Shown here: piece after piece, positions 37,501-45,342 of the stretch
Numbering within the stretch: the stretch's first letter is position 1
Layout: each line of letters begins with the position of its first letter
NCBI GenBank assembly: GCA_021299695.1
Contig: JAJTEK010000010.1
Location: 1 to 64,000, forward strand
Direction of reading: 5' to 3'
DNA length: 64,000 nt
Origin: Pirellula sp.
GTDB lineage: Bacteria; Planctomycetota; Planctomycetia; Pirellulales; Pirellulaceae
Notes under the pieces: generated by a model
Seen by the model: only the letters and a program-made list of their open reading frames with translations
What the model was told of the DNA's origin: nothing
The model's database searches: none
Made by a program: the position numbers and the translations under genes

Positions 37501-38469
37501 CTCGAGTCGATCCTGGAAGTTGCCAGGGCCAAGACGGCTTGCTGGATCGATGGTTTGGCTAAAGAGGAATATCGCTTTGAGGATGCGATGGACGACGGGA
37601 CACGGATTGCGGTTCGCATCACCAAGCAACAGAGTACTGTGCAACATTCAGAGAGTCGGGCAGTGCCAAGCCGATCGCGATTGGTGGTGGATTTCGAGGG
37701 CACAGGGCTGGAGAGCAAGGGAAATCTCAATGCGAATCCCGGGATAGTCACCGCGGCGGTCATGTACACGATCCGCTGTGCGATCGGCGATACGATGCCT
37801 TTGAATTCCGGGGTAATGCGAGCTGTCGAACTCAAGATACCGCGAGGGATCCTGGATCCTAGGGGAACTGGTCCGATGGAGTCCTGGCCGGCGGTTGCAG
37901 GTGGAAATGTCGAGACGAGCCAGCGTATTGTCGATGTACTTTGGGGGGCACTTGGATTGGCCGCAGCGAGCCAAGGGACGATGAACAACTTTTTGTTTGG
38001 CAATACGAGCTTCGGTTATTACGAAACGATTGGCGGGGGGACGGGAGCTAGCCCATGGGGTCCGGGTGCCGATGCGGTGCATTCGCACATGACCAATACA
38101 AGGCTCACGGACGTTGAGGTGCTCGAGAGTCGCTATCCAGTGCGGGTGATACGCTTTGGGGTGCGTCGTTCTAGTGGTGGCAAGGGGCTTTATGAAGGTG
38201 GCTCTGGGATGGTGCGCGAGGTGATGGCGTTAGAGCCGCTGGAGGTGTCGTTGGTAACGAGCCGCAGGGTTGTCGCGGGGCCTTATGGACTCCAGGGGGG
38301 GGAGTCTGGATTGCCCGGAGAGAATTGGTGGATAGGGGCAGGGGATCAGCAGCGACGATTGGAAGGTTCGTGTCAGCTTCGCCTAGAAGCGGGCGAGCGG
38401 ATTAGAATCTTGACACCTGGCGGAGGGGGCTTCGGACCGCCTTGTCTCGGTCAAATTCACTCTCGATGA
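34522..38469 (+). CDS. 5-Oxoprolinase (HyuA-HyuB fused hydantoinase/oxoprolinase family)
   Basis: The 1315-residue protein is the full-length ATP-dependent oxoprolinase form, similar in size to the eukaryotic enzyme (about 1290). It hydrolyses 5-oxo-L-proline to glutamate. The HyuA half begins VWCDVGGTFTDCFV and contains LGTTRATNALLTRTGEPTAL, SSGGLIDARDA, and IGLDMGGTSTDVCRIDG, then HTVASGGGSI. The HyuB half starts about residue 775 with FDPVLREVLAQRIAAIADQM, then SVNVKQRRDFSCAVFDARG, FVTNDPYQGGSHLPD, and RAHHAEIGG, ending in LTPGGGGFG. Acetophenone carboxylase-type relatives have separate subunits; fusion favours oxoprolinase. ATGs at 34519 and 34522 are both possible; Shine-Dalgarno spacing favours 34522. 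Confidence 0.88.
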   Translation: MSAIYQVWCDVGGTFTDCFVTDPLGQRQRLKVLSHGRMPGHIDRWCDQNAWIDARCVGQPEGFWVSCRVVFFDAQRREIAQAICREFDGVTGRFAVSDWQGFGSNQPSASPAVPSKAIVGYELVPGVEAPVLATRLMLRIPWSEPLPTLDIRLGTTRATNALLTRTGEPTALLTTEGFEDLLEIGYQERPELFAICVSKRSKLYDSSVGIRERLDAQGRVLVPLDLVQAHEQLVSLLKTGIRSLAICFLHAYRNPEHEQRVAELAYELGFQWVFCSSRVAPVIRAVSRGETTLVDAYLTPVVRRYLGSVREQFCKDTPSRFRVMTSSGGLIDARDASGKELVLSGPAGGAVALQAIAKQYDAPKLIGLDMGGTSTDVCRIDGRLQLEHETIKAGARMCVPTLAIHTVASGGGSICSFDGVQLRVGPKSAGSDPGPACYGRGGPLTITDLNLLEGRIDPRAFPIPLYREFSEERLLELLERVRGNPLFESMDAERLTEGLRRIANEQMAAAVRAISIEQGADPRDHVLVGFGGAAGQHLCQIAELLDMDRIIDPPEAGLLSALGMGLAPVTRSASYPIYRPLSQVEPSEYARIRNELAERIGGELSREGIDSERQIYRGEVELRYIGSEGSLRIVWDERTEQWPARFESAYREKFGVVRPDHPLELTCLWLQGGSPELGIGQEINQVSDLGDGNQDPPNQCGRSIQMFIGQQRVQGTRWDRRSIRIGTAIAGPALIQSDGSTTIIDPGWQAMMQSDGSLRIDREKKPSEQNLQRQLEGKFDPVLREVLAQRIAAIADQMGIVLEQTAMSVNVKQRRDFSCAVFDARGELIANAPHVPVHLGAMGRTVQAMIDRFPRMQPGDSFVTNDPYQGGSHLPDVTLVTPVFAKNGLDPPAFFVASRAHHAEIGGVAPGSMAPTSTCLGHEGVIIPPMHWTEQGIDRSERVESLLLSARYPSRNVAENMSDLLAQQAANQRGVLAMQALAESLGVEYLQTMLESILEVARAKTACWIDGLAKEEYRFEDAMDDGTRIAVRITKQQSTVQHSESRAVPSRSRLVVDFEGTGLESKGNLNANPGIVTAAVMYTIRCAIGDTMPLNSGVMRAVELKIPRGILDPRGTGPMESWPAVAGGNVETSQRIVDVLWGALGLAAASQGTMNNFLFGNTSFGYYETIGGGTGASPWGPGADAVHSHMTNTRLTDVEVLESRYPVRVIRFGVRRSSGGKGLYEGGSGMVREVMALEPLEVSLVTSRRVVAGPYGLQGGESGLPGENWWIGAGDQQRRLEGSCQLRLEAGERIRILTPGGGGFGPPCLGQIHSR

Positions 38470-38476
38470 AAAATCT

Positions 38477-38498
38477 CCGATTTGGCAAGTGCCATCGG
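38477..38498 (+). other. Short hairpin after the oxoprolinase gene
   Basis: CCGA-TT-TGGCA, a 2-base loop AG, then TGCCA-TCGG form a 9-bp stem with a TT bulge. It starts 8 bases past the stop. No T tract follows, so terminator function is uncertain. Confidence 0.4.
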
Positions 38499-38564
38499 GG
38501 GTATTGAAGTTCTCCACAGCGTCCGAGTCGGTAGAAGTTCCCTTTGTTTTTCAGGAGTAGAGCC

Positions 38565-39221
38565 ATGAGAGCGATCTATTTGTTTCCGGCCCTTTTAGGA
38601 GCCTGTTTGGTACTGCTTGGGTCGAGCGTTTCTTTGCAAGCGCAGGACGGGGCAACTCCGCCAGATTCGGCAGGCGCCCCAATCGATCCGATCGATGGAC
38701 AACCTCCACAGGGGCCAAATAATCCACCCCAGCCACCAGCAATTCCGGACATTTGCGGAATCAAGAAGGATTCAATCAGCTGCAAATGGCCGTATAACTT
38801 TGGCCCCGATGTTGACCCTAGTAACGTGTTGCCCAACATCAAGTGTGCTCTACGAGGGCAGTGTAAGCCAGATCCGAAAAATGCGGGTGTGTATCTTTGC
38901 GAAAAAGGCCCCGACAACCTTCCGTTTGAGGAGTACGAAGGAACAAGAACAGTAATAAAGGATATAAAGCAGATTGAATCTGCGCCGAATGCAAAAGACA
39001 AAAAATTGTACAGCGTGGACAAAAAAACCTGCTTCACAATATGGCAATGTGAACCAAAATGCCAAGAGTTGGGATCCTGGCTGTGCAAAAGAGATGAAAA
39101 CACAAAAAAACTAGAAACTTATGAGGTTTTTCAGTTTAAAGGCAATTGTCCTGTACTACCGCCCAATCCGAATCCGAATCCGAATCCGCCAAAACCCGAA
39201 GTTGGTCCCGACCTGAATTAA
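38565..39221 (+). CDS. Secreted Cys- and Pro-rich protein of unknown function
   Basis: AGGAG at 38553-38557 lies 7 bases before the ATG at 38565. The 218-residue product has a clean signal peptide (RAIYLFPALLGACLVLLGSS, cleavage near LQA-QD) and a Pro-rich stretch. Its middle has about ten cysteines, suggesting disulfide bonds (CGIKKDSISCKWPYNF, CALRGQCKPDPKN, CFTIWQCEPKCQELGSWLC). The tail is Asn-Pro repeated (PNPNPNPNPP). I do not recognise a family. The central coding region (about 38930-39120) is visibly more A-rich than neighbouring genes, with AAA/ATA/AGA codons. This may mean relaxed selection or foreign origin. Confidence 0.75.
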   Translation: MRAIYLFPALLGACLVLLGSSVSLQAQDGATPPDSAGAPIDPIDGQPPQGPNNPPQPPAIPDICGIKKDSISCKWPYNFGPDVDPSNVLPNIKCALRGQCKPDPKNAGVYLCEKGPDNLPFEEYEGTRTVIKDIKQIESAPNAKDKKLYSVDKKTCFTIWQCEPKCQELGSWLCKRDENTKKLETYEVFQFKGNCPVLPPNPNPNPNPPKPEVGPDLN

Positions 39222-39271
39222 TCGATTTTTGATGATTGGCGTGAAGTGCTTAACAAATACATGTAATCAGT

Positions 39272-39304
39272 CATCTGGAGCGTTTTTTCCTCTTGCTCCA
39301 GATG
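39272..39304 (+). terminator. Strong hairpin between two secreted-protein genes
   Basis: A perfect 10-bp stem, CATCTGGAGC (39272-39281) and GCTCCAGATG (39295-39304), encloses a 13-base T-rich loop. It lies 50 bases after the preceding stop. There is no T tract on the plus side, so it could be a terminator, attenuator or processing site. Confidence 0.55.
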
Positions 39305-39363
39305 GTGCGTTTGTATCTGAGTAACAAAAAAATCGAAATGAAAAATACAATCGAGGCTCGATC

Positions 39364-40359
39364 ATGCTCTTTGAAACTTATAAATCTACCTTCAGAGCTA
39401 TCCTTTTAATCAGTTTCGTTTGCTTGACGAGCTTTCCAGTACAGGGCCAGGTGTCAGGTGATAAGCCGCTCGAGGAGGAGCTTGGAGTTGAGTATCTCGT
39501 TCAACTTGCCGAGATGCCCAAATACATGGCTTACATGGTTGGTACAGCTGAAAGTCCGGGGATCGAGGATAAAGACACTGCTTTGATCTTCGACTTCGAA
39601 TATATTTATGCCTTCCGACGCGACAAGCAGGGAAAATCTTCGACCCGATGCGAACGAACCGGTAGAAAAATCACGTCGATTGGCAATGCCCATAATTATG
39701 ATGAACGAAGACTCAAGAATTTCGAGCACGACTGGGCACAGGAGGGAAACTATAGTACTGGAATCGTCGATGCCAAGAAATTGCTCGATTCTGCGCCACC
39801 CGAACTAAAATGGGAGCCACAACCGAAGTTTCTAAATCCCCTTTATCTACCTATTGTTGGACCGAACTTTGTCCTCCTTGGAGGAGATACCAGTATCGGT
39901 TTGAAATATGCAATGCCCCCTGGACAAATGCATGACTCTGCTTCGCTTGGCGAAGACACCACTCTAGGTGTTTGGGTAGCCGGCGATCACAAGGAATTCG
40001 CAAAAATTATCCGGTTTGACCGCAAACAGGGTGGTATGCCAATCCAAATTCTGACCCGGATTCAAAAACCTAGGACGCCTTCGCTTGACAAATGCGATCC
40101 GCTCAAAGACTCCGATCCTTTCAATATCACGAAGACGAAGTGGAAAAAGCACGAGAAATCAGGGTACTGGCTCCCTACCGAAATCGAGAGCGCTGAGGTT
40201 CATCGCTATCATAAAAACTCCTGCGAACTGAAGATCTACTGGTGGATCGATGACGAGGTGCCTGACGAGGTCTTTGAGTTCGAAGATTTCAAGAAGGCCG
40301 TCATCCGCCGCTCGAAAGCTCACGAAATGGTCGAAACGCTCAAAGATTCGCTCGATTGA
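39364..40359 (+). CDS. Secreted protein of unknown function
   Basis: The 331-residue product has a signal peptide (FRAILLISFVCLTSFPVQG, cleavage near residue 29) and an otherwise soluble, mixed alpha/beta composition. Segments are MAYMVGTAESPGI, FDFEYIYAFRRDKQG, LNPLYLPIVGPNFVLLGGD, and IYWWIDDEVPDEVFEFED. The alternating hydrophobic pattern and a C-terminal part that relates model estimates to a slope-like term recall planctomycete periplasmic proteins with a LolA-like barrel, but I cannot assign it. No Shine-Dalgarno is obvious. It is followed within 10 bases by a 124-bp repeat array. Confidence 0.7.
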   Translation: MLFETYKSTFRAILLISFVCLTSFPVQGQVSGDKPLEEELGVEYLVQLAEMPKYMAYMVGTAESPGIEDKDTALIFDFEYIYAFRRDKQGKSSTRCERTGRKITSIGNAHNYDERRLKNFEHDWAQEGNYSTGIVDAKKLLDSAPPELKWEPQPKFLNPLYLPIVGPNFVLLGGDTSIGLKYAMPPGQMHDSASLGEDTTLGVWVAGDHKEFAKIIRFDRKQGGMPIQILTRIQKPRTPSLDKCDPLKDSDPFNITKTKWKKHEKSGYWLPTEIESAEVHRYHKNSCELKIYWWIDDEVPDEVFEFEDFKKAVIRRSKAHEMVETLKDSLD

Positions 40360-40366
40360 CGAATCG

Positions 40367-40815
40367 TGCAGGCACATTACGAGCGCATCACGTTTTTGCT
40401 AGCATCTGTCCCCCGAGTCACCGCCGAGTGCCTGTCCCCAGGTCGCGTCAGCCAATGGCTAGCATTGCCCCAGGGGCCCCCAAAACCGGTGCCAGGCACA
40501 TGACGAACGCATCGCTTTTTTGCTAGCATCTGTCCCCCGAGTCACCACCGAGTGCCTGTCCCCAGGTCGCGTCAGCCAATGGCTAGCATGGCCCCAGGGG
40601 CCCCCAAACTGGTGCCAGGCACATGACGAACGCACCGCATTTTTGCTAGCATCTGCCCCCCCGAGTCACCACCGAGTGCCTGTCCCCAGGTCGCGTCAGC
40701 CAATGGCTAGCATTGCCCCAGGGGCCCCCAAACTGGTGCCAGGCACATGACGAAGGCCGCTCACTTTTGCTAGCATCCGCCCCCAGGCACCGCCGAGTGC
40801 CTGTCCCCAGTCTGC
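40367..40815. repeat. Tandem array of about four 124-bp REP-like units
   Basis: Units recur at 123-124-base steps (a TTTTGCTAGCATC landmark at about 40395, 40519, 40642 and 40766). The array is preceded by a partial unit and ends with a truncated one. Each unit contains GTGCCTGTCCCCAG near its left and CTGGTGCCAGGCAC near its right; these are imperfect inverted repeats. A GC-rich CCCCAGGGGCCCCC core lies between them. Most copies are over 90 percent alike by eye. The array starts directly after the stop of the secreted-protein gene. Open frames in it are repeat artefacts. Confidence 0.9.
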
Positions 40816-41079
40816 ATCAACCTCGGGCTAAATCGGGCTTTGGCCTAGCCGCCCGTCGCTGATGTACATTCCAGAAAAATACGTTCAAGAAATCGACATC
40901 CCGCTGGGTGCCTAGAGATTGGAGCCGAGAGAGTGGAAAGTAGAGATGAACGAAACCCTGGTTTTTACTCGCTATTTTCCGATACCATACATCCAACGCC
41001 ATCGACGTCAAGCCGATTGGCGTTGAGGTCATTCACTAAAATTCCTGAGTATCGGAAAGTTAGACGAAGATACGGTAAG
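40816..41079. other. Spacer downstream of the PEP-CTERM gene
   Basis: No gene is seen. A 10-base inverted repeat (TTTCCGATAC near 40976, GTATCGGAAA near 41050) and a short stem, AGACGAA/TTCGTCT (about 41063-41094), lie just past the minus-strand PEP-CTERM stop. They may terminate that transcript. Confidence 0.35.
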
Positions 41080-41679
41080 CTAAACTTTCGTCTTTCGTCG
41101 TGCGCGGTAGGCCATGCCCAAAGCGCCAATGCCGAAAATCGCCATCGAAGTTGGTTCTGGAACCGCACCACCGGTACCCGAGGAAAAAGTTAAAGACACG
41201 GAACTACCTGCACCCCCAAGACCCCATGAAAAAGTTCTTGCAACTGGGTTAATCCCCAAGGATGCAAACGATCCCGAAAAGGTCATTGATCCGCTTATCG
41301 CGCCACCAGACACGTAGCCTCCAGGTAAAGCAAGAGTAGTTGGTGAATTGAAATTAACATTAATTGCACTGCCAGATGAAGTCGTAGCGACAGTAAGTCC
41401 ACCGGTTCCAAACGTTTGTCCCGCAGTCGAAGAACCGGTAAAAAAAAGGCTCGTAACACCGGCGCGTTGAATAAGTCCCCCACTTGGCGCTATTCCAGAG
41501 CTCACGCCGTTTGAGGGTCCTAGAGCGATCAATCCAGCTGTATTGATATAGCCGGTGTAGGTTAATTCGACCGTACCATCCAACTTATCAACCATACTCA
41601 TAACGACTGCTGCCTGACTCTGCCCCGCCATGACGGCCATCACCGCCACGCATAATGCCAATTGAATTGCTCGAAACAT
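41080..41679 (-). CDS. PEP-CTERM-anchored exported protein
   Basis: The 199-residue protein has a signal peptide (AIQLALCVAVMAVMAGQSQA) and ends with a textbook PEP-CTERM tail: VPEP, then a hydrophobic helix (about residues 176-190), then a basic RARRK end. The tail directs sorting and processing by an exosortase. The middle is Gly/Ser/Thr-rich and beta-like (TGGLTVATTSSGSAINVNF), typical of surface or exopolysaccharide-associated PEP-CTERM proteins. The exosortase is not in this window. Composition differs strongly from its neighbours, as usual for this class. The substrate or role is unknown. Confidence 0.87.
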   Translation of the reverse strand: MFRAIQLALCVAVMAVMAGQSQAAVVMSMVDKLDGTVELTYTGYINTAGLIALGPSNGVSSGIAPSGGLIQRAGVTSLFFTGSSTAGQTFGTGGLTVATTSSGSAINVNFNSPTTLALPGGYVSGGAISGSMTFSGSFASLGINPVARTFSWGLGGAGSSVSLTFSSGTGGAVPEPTSMAIFGIGALGMAYRARRKTKV

Positions 41680-42034
41680 TCTGTTGACCTATCTTGGAAA
41701 AATACCTGACTCGAAACTTACTTAAGGGTAGAGGTTAACGGTAGGGGGGGGAAGTCAACCATAAAGTTGAGAAATTTTTAAAATGTTTGAGCCACTGGGA
41801 GCTCTTCCAACGACGCCGAACAGTAAAAAGGTTCGACCCCACTAGCGACTTGCCTCTCTTCGATCACGGAAGCATGCACAAGGCAGTAAGCGAAAAATCA
41901 GGTTCGGAACCTGCTTGCGAGTGATCGAGCTTGCGATCGGCTATTCGGTTCGGGGTGTATTGCAGGCTGTCGTGTGTTTTCTTGCTTTGAGGTCTTTGCG
42001 GGAAATACACTTCATTCGAGATTTGAGCATCGAC
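41680..42034. other. Intergenic region upstream of the PEP-CTERM gene
   Basis: The 355 bases should carry the promoter of the minus-strand PEP-CTERM gene. I see an A/T-rich patch (about 41755-41785) and a G8 run (about 41743), but no convincing sigma-70 or sigma-54 site. No RNA gene or open frame is supported. Confidence 0.4.
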
Positions 42035-44383
42035 TTACCTAGCCCCATACACCAAGATCTCGGCAATCTTGGGCCGCGCTTGATGATCCTTTAAATCAGG
42101 ATGCGGCAATGTCGTCAATCGAATGTACCTTGCCAGCCGCTTGGGGATCGTATGCTCGTATACTTCACGAAACTCTCGGTTCTCCGACGCATCCGCAATC
42201 GGCTCCCAGGTGGTCTTGTCCAGCGAACTGTCGATGCGATAACGATAAGCGATCTTGGCTTCCAAATCCTCTTTGGCAGCTAACCACTGAACTTTCGACA
42301 CGGATTCATCCCGCTCCAAATCGACAATGATCCACTGGGGCGAAAGCCCATTGGGGAACCATTTCACATACCAATCGTCCGGCCCCCCGTAATTCCCATC
42401 CACCGCTTTGGCCGACCGCATAAACGCTTCCAAGTTGCTCCCGGCCGGCTCCGGTGTCGAACACTCGGTGGGTTTGCCCAACGCTAAATTTCGCTCTTTG
42501 ATATTATCCTGCCCGGTAATATCCTGCCCGGTAATAGTCTGATATGGGCGTTTCCCAAGTTGCCAATATCCGGTAAAGAATACCTCCGAACCTACTTGGT
42601 AATAAGGCCGAAAAAGTATCTTGCGACCCGCAGCATCCTCGGCCTCGAAATCAAGCGTCGAGCCTCTCGCAAATCCGGTGGCTTTGGGCTTGAACCAATC
42701 TTGCAACGCCTGGATGTCGCGGCGATCAAAAGGGAGTTCAAGCCACCCTCGTGAGTCGTTGGCTCCCAAACCTACCATCACCAATGGACCATGCACGAAG
42801 GCGACTTGGTTCTCATCGTCTGGCATCGCAACGATCTGTGTAATAAACGGATACTCATACTCGATGACATCTTGCGACTTCCACTCTCGCTCGATCGCAC
42901 AAAACTCACCCGCGACGAGCTTGCCGTCTATCGCCTCGCCGTTGACTGTAAGACTCCCGCTAGTTCCAGTCCAACTCGGTACCCTTACCGAAATCGTAAA
43001 TCGCCTGGGCGTCTTGCACTCGACGAGCAACTTGCCCCTAGGCCGCATCGGAAACTCGGTAGTCTGTAGGATGCTCACCCCCCAATCCGCATGCTGCAGA
43101 ATCGAGGGGATAAACAACTGTACCCGCAACTCGTCGTCTTTCATCGCATAAATCATCGCCGTGGACCTCGGCGGATTCTCCAGCCCCGTCCCATTGCAGC
43201 AGTAGCAGCCGACTTCGTTGGATCGGAAATCCTTGACCGAGTTCGAGCCCAATGGCTGGTAGTAAGTTTTTGCACCCGTCTGCGGATCCTGGCTCCCCAG
43301 AATCGCATTCCAAAGCGATCGCTCGTAGTACTCGAGGTACTTGGTCTGCCCGGTCAAGCGATACAGGCTACGGGTGACTTTCATCAAGTTGTACGATACG
43401 CATGTTTCCTGGGGCATCCGCAGGGCTGTATTGGCGATCCGACGCATGCCGGGCATCCCCTCATGCACGCTGGTTCCACCGGTCGCATACGTCTTGGCAC
43501 CAGCACCGCACACATTCTCCCAGAAGTTTTCGGAGGCCTTACGATGAAGCTCCGAGCCCGTGAGCTCCGCGATCCGCGCCGCTCCTACCATCTTGGCCAG
43601 CAACGTATTGGCATGCTCGTTGAAATCCCCTCCGTCGGCAAACGCCTTGAGAATCCGATCGGGATCCTCCCACTTCAGTGCGGATTGATGGAATGATTCG
43701 CGGCCGGTGAGTTCATACAGGTTCGCTAGAGCCTCGGTCATTCCACCGTACTCGATGCGTTTGACTTTGGCGAAATCCTCGCCATAGGCTTCGACCCGCT
43801 GCTCGGTCCATTCGGCTAGCCCAGTAGCGACCTGCAGAGCCAAGGGGCTCTTGGCGACCTTATGCGCGGCGATCAGCCCTTCGAGCAGTTTGTGCATCCG
43901 GTACCAAGCCACACCATCGAGCCGATCGGCGTTGAACTCGACTTCAGGGGACGCAAAAAGATACTTGCCGCCAAGCTCCCTTTGGCACTGAGCAAGGCCC
44001 TCGATCATTCGATGCACCAGCGGCAATAGCTCAGGGTCGTGGACCGACTGAAGTGCAATCGCCGAAAGAAAGTGGGACTCGAAAAACCCAGGAAAAGGCC
44101 CATAGGGTTCTGGCCCAGCCCAACCCCCGAGCGGTTTGGCGTCGTTGGTCGGCAACCCAGCTTGGATCCGAAAAGCCACCAGCGCCCGATCGACTCCGAT
44201 CGCATCGAGCACTTTGCGGTTGACCAGAAGGCTCTCGGCGATCGGACCGTTGTCCGTAAGACGTATCGAGCCGATGGGTGGGTCTTGCCAGTGTTCTTGG
44301 CCCGAGGACGCTCTTGGGATCGCTGCGGCCCACACGACGAGGAAAATCCGAGTGATTGCGTTAGGTTTTTGCAGAGGTTTCAT
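42035..44383 (-). CDS. GH127-family glycoside hydrolase with C-terminal discoidin-like domain
   Basis: The 782-residue product has a signal peptide (ITRIFLVVWAAAIPRASS) and an alpha/alpha-barrel of the GH127/DUF1680 family, whose studied members are beta-L-arabinofuranosidases. The catalytic region is present: E-x-C in QETCVSYNLMK, then GCYCCNG, which supply the Glu and the zinc-bound cysteines of the family. GFFESHFLSAIAL and NEHANTLLAKM are also typical. About residues 630-780 form an F5/8 type C-like sugar-binding domain (LALGKPTECSTPEP, then WIIVDLE, then YIRLTTL). Upstream starts exist, but the ATG at 44383 gives the signal peptide directly. It probably acts on plant or algal polysaccharide outside the cytoplasm. 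A 15-bp duplication lies in the linker. Confidence 0.87.
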   Translation of the reverse strand: MKPLQKPNAITRIFLVVWAAAIPRASSGQEHWQDPPIGSIRLTDNGPIAESLLVNRKVLDAIGVDRALVAFRIQAGLPTNDAKPLGGWAGPEPYGPFPGFFESHFLSAIALQSVHDPELLPLVHRMIEGLAQCQRELGGKYLFASPEVEFNADRLDGVAWYRMHKLLEGLIAAHKVAKSPLALQVATGLAEWTEQRVEAYGEDFAKVKRIEYGGMTEALANLYELTGRESFHQSALKWEDPDRILKAFADGGDFNEHANTLLAKMVGAARIAELTGSELHRKASENFWENVCGAGAKTYATGGTSVHEGMPGMRRIANTALRMPQETCVSYNLMKVTRSLYRLTGQTKYLEYYERSLWNAILGSQDPQTGAKTYYQPLGSNSVKDFRSNEVGCYCCNGTGLENPPRSTAMIYAMKDDELRVQLFIPSILQHADWGVSILQTTEFPMRPRGKLLVECKTPRRFTISVRVPSWTGTSGSLTVNGEAIDGKLVAGEFCAIEREWKSQDVIEYEYPFITQIVAMPDDENQVAFVHGPLVMVGLGANDSRGWLELPFDRRDIQALQDWFKPKATGFARGSTLDFEAEDAAGRKILFRPYYQVGSEVFFTGYWQLGKRPYQTITGQDITGQDNIKERNLALGKPTECSTPEPAGSNLEAFMRSAKAVDGNYGGPDDWYVKWFPNGLSPQWIIVDLERDESVSKVQWLAAKEDLEAKIAYRYRIDSSLDKTTWEPIADASENREFREVYEHTIPKRLARYIRLTTLPHPDLKDHQARPKIAEILVYGAR
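42506..42535. repeat. 15-bp duplication in the GH127 linker
   Basis: ATCCTGCCCGGTAAT occurs twice in tandem, with partial flanking copies. On the minus strand it encodes repeated ITGQD pentads between the catalytic and discoidin-like domains. Confidence 0.85.
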
Positions 44384-44440
44384 GCGCCCATTATGGCAGA
44401 AAACCCTCGGCTTTCGGTCAGGCCGATCGCAGAGTAGATA

Positions 44441-44473
44441 CCAAAAAACAAAAAGGGCAGGGGGGGCCCTGCC
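44441..44473 (-). terminator. Rho-independent terminator of tpx
   Basis: On the minus strand, 8-bp arms GGGCAGGG/CCCTGCCC (44454-44461 and 44466-44473, 4-base loop) are followed by TTTTTGTTTTTT (44453 down to 44442). It lies 56 bases beyond the tpx stop and separates tpx from the GH127 gene. Confidence 0.85.
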
Positions 44474-44529
44474 CATGAACTTTTCGAGTGCAATTGCAGC
44501 CATTGCACTAGCAGCCAGCCGAGCTCGGT

Positions 44530-45048
44530 TTAGAGCAAGCCACGGAGTGCAGCTAGCGCCGCGTCGTAGTTCGGTTCGCTGGTCACTTCGGGTACGATCT
44601 CGGAGTAAACGACCTTGCCATGGGCGTCGGCAACCACGACGGCTCGCGTCAGGAGCTTGAGCTCGTCGATCGTCATTCCGAACTTGGAACCGAAGTCACC
44701 GGATTGGTAATCGCTGCCGACTCGCATGCTCTTGATCGATTCAGCACCGCAGAAGCGGTTCATCGCAAAAGGCAGATCGCGACTGACGGTTACGGCGTTG
44801 ATCTTGCCTTCGAGGGCTGCAAGCTCCCCGTTGAATTTGCGTGTTTGGATCGCGCACACTCCGGTGTCGAGCGATGGGACCATCGAGAAAATCGTCGGCT
44901 TACCCAGCACATCGCTTCGGGTGATCGTCTTGAGACCACCTTCGAAATAGTGCAGCGTGAACTCAGGCAGACTGCTGCCAACTCGGAGCTCATCTCCTGC
45001 AAGCGTCATTGGGGCACCCTTGAACGTAATCACTCCAGACCTAGCCAT
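44530..45048 (-). CDS. tpx: Thiol peroxidase Tpx
   Basis: Tpx is an atypical 2-Cys peroxiredoxin that reduces alkyl hydroperoxides with thioredoxin. The 172-residue product has the family start GVITFKGAPMTLAGDELRVG. The peroxidatic cysteine is Cys65 in PSLDTGVCAIQTRKFN, and the resolving cysteine is Cys100 in NRFCGAE. SDYQSGDFGSKFGM is also typical. The ATG at 45048 has GAGGAG 8 bases upstream. A likely sigma-70 promoter and a clear terminator flank it, so it is monocistronic. Confidence 0.95.
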   Translation of the reverse strand: MARSGVITFKGAPMTLAGDELRVGSSLPEFTLHYFEGGLKTITRSDVLGKPTIFSMVPSLDTGVCAIQTRKFNGELAALEGKINAVTVSRDLPFAMNRFCGAESIKSMRVGSDYQSGDFGSKFGMTIDELKLLTRAVVVADAHGKVVYSEIVPEVTSEPNYDAALAALRGLL

Positions 45049-45129
45049 AGGAAAACTCCTCATTGAGAATGGGTCGACAAAATCACCAGAAACACAACGC
45101 TTTCTCGTACTCCGGCGGAACTTGACAAG

Positions 45130-45157
45130 AATGTAGGCTTCCGGGGCCAAAGGTCAA
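45130..45157 (-). promoter_or_regulatory. Candidate sigma-70 promoter of tpx
   Basis: On the minus strand, TTGACC (45157-45152) and TACATT (45135-45130) are separated by 16 bases and lie about 80 bases before the tpx start. The match to consensus is good for the -35 and moderate for the -10. Confidence 0.4.
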
Positions 45158-45183
45158 TCCTTCCGGACTGTAGGGATTTTGCG

Positions 45184-45189
45184 TATAAT
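45184..45189 (+). promoter_or_regulatory. Candidate -10 element of the kinase-accA unit
   Basis: A perfect TATAAT lies 154 bases before the kinase ATG, in the divergent region shared with tpx. The spaced -35 position (45161-45166, TTCCGG) is poor, so this call is weak. Confidence 0.3.
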
Positions 45190-45300
45190 GTCGGCTTGGT
45201 AAAGCCTGCCGACTTTCAGGGGGACTTGGGGATTTGGGATTTTACACCCACGCCCGGAGTCAGAATCCCCGGGGGAGGGCAGGGGGGTGCTGTGTTTTCG

Positions 45301-45318
45301 CCGGCAATTTCTTGCCGG
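45301..45318 (+). other. Leader hairpin before the kinase gene
   Basis: CCGGCAA-TTTC-TTGCCGG is a perfect 7-bp stem with a 4-base loop that ends 15 bases before the kinase Shine-Dalgarno (GAGGGG). Upstream is a G-rich stretch (GGGGGAGGGCAGGGGGG). It could affect mRNA stability or translation. Confidence 0.45.
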
Positions 45319-45342
45319 TGGGTCCTTCCCATCGAGGGGATT

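Noticed and set aside
40520-40750. Open frame in the 124-bp repeats
   Set aside because: It is an artefact of the repeat copies and has no start signal or recognisable product.
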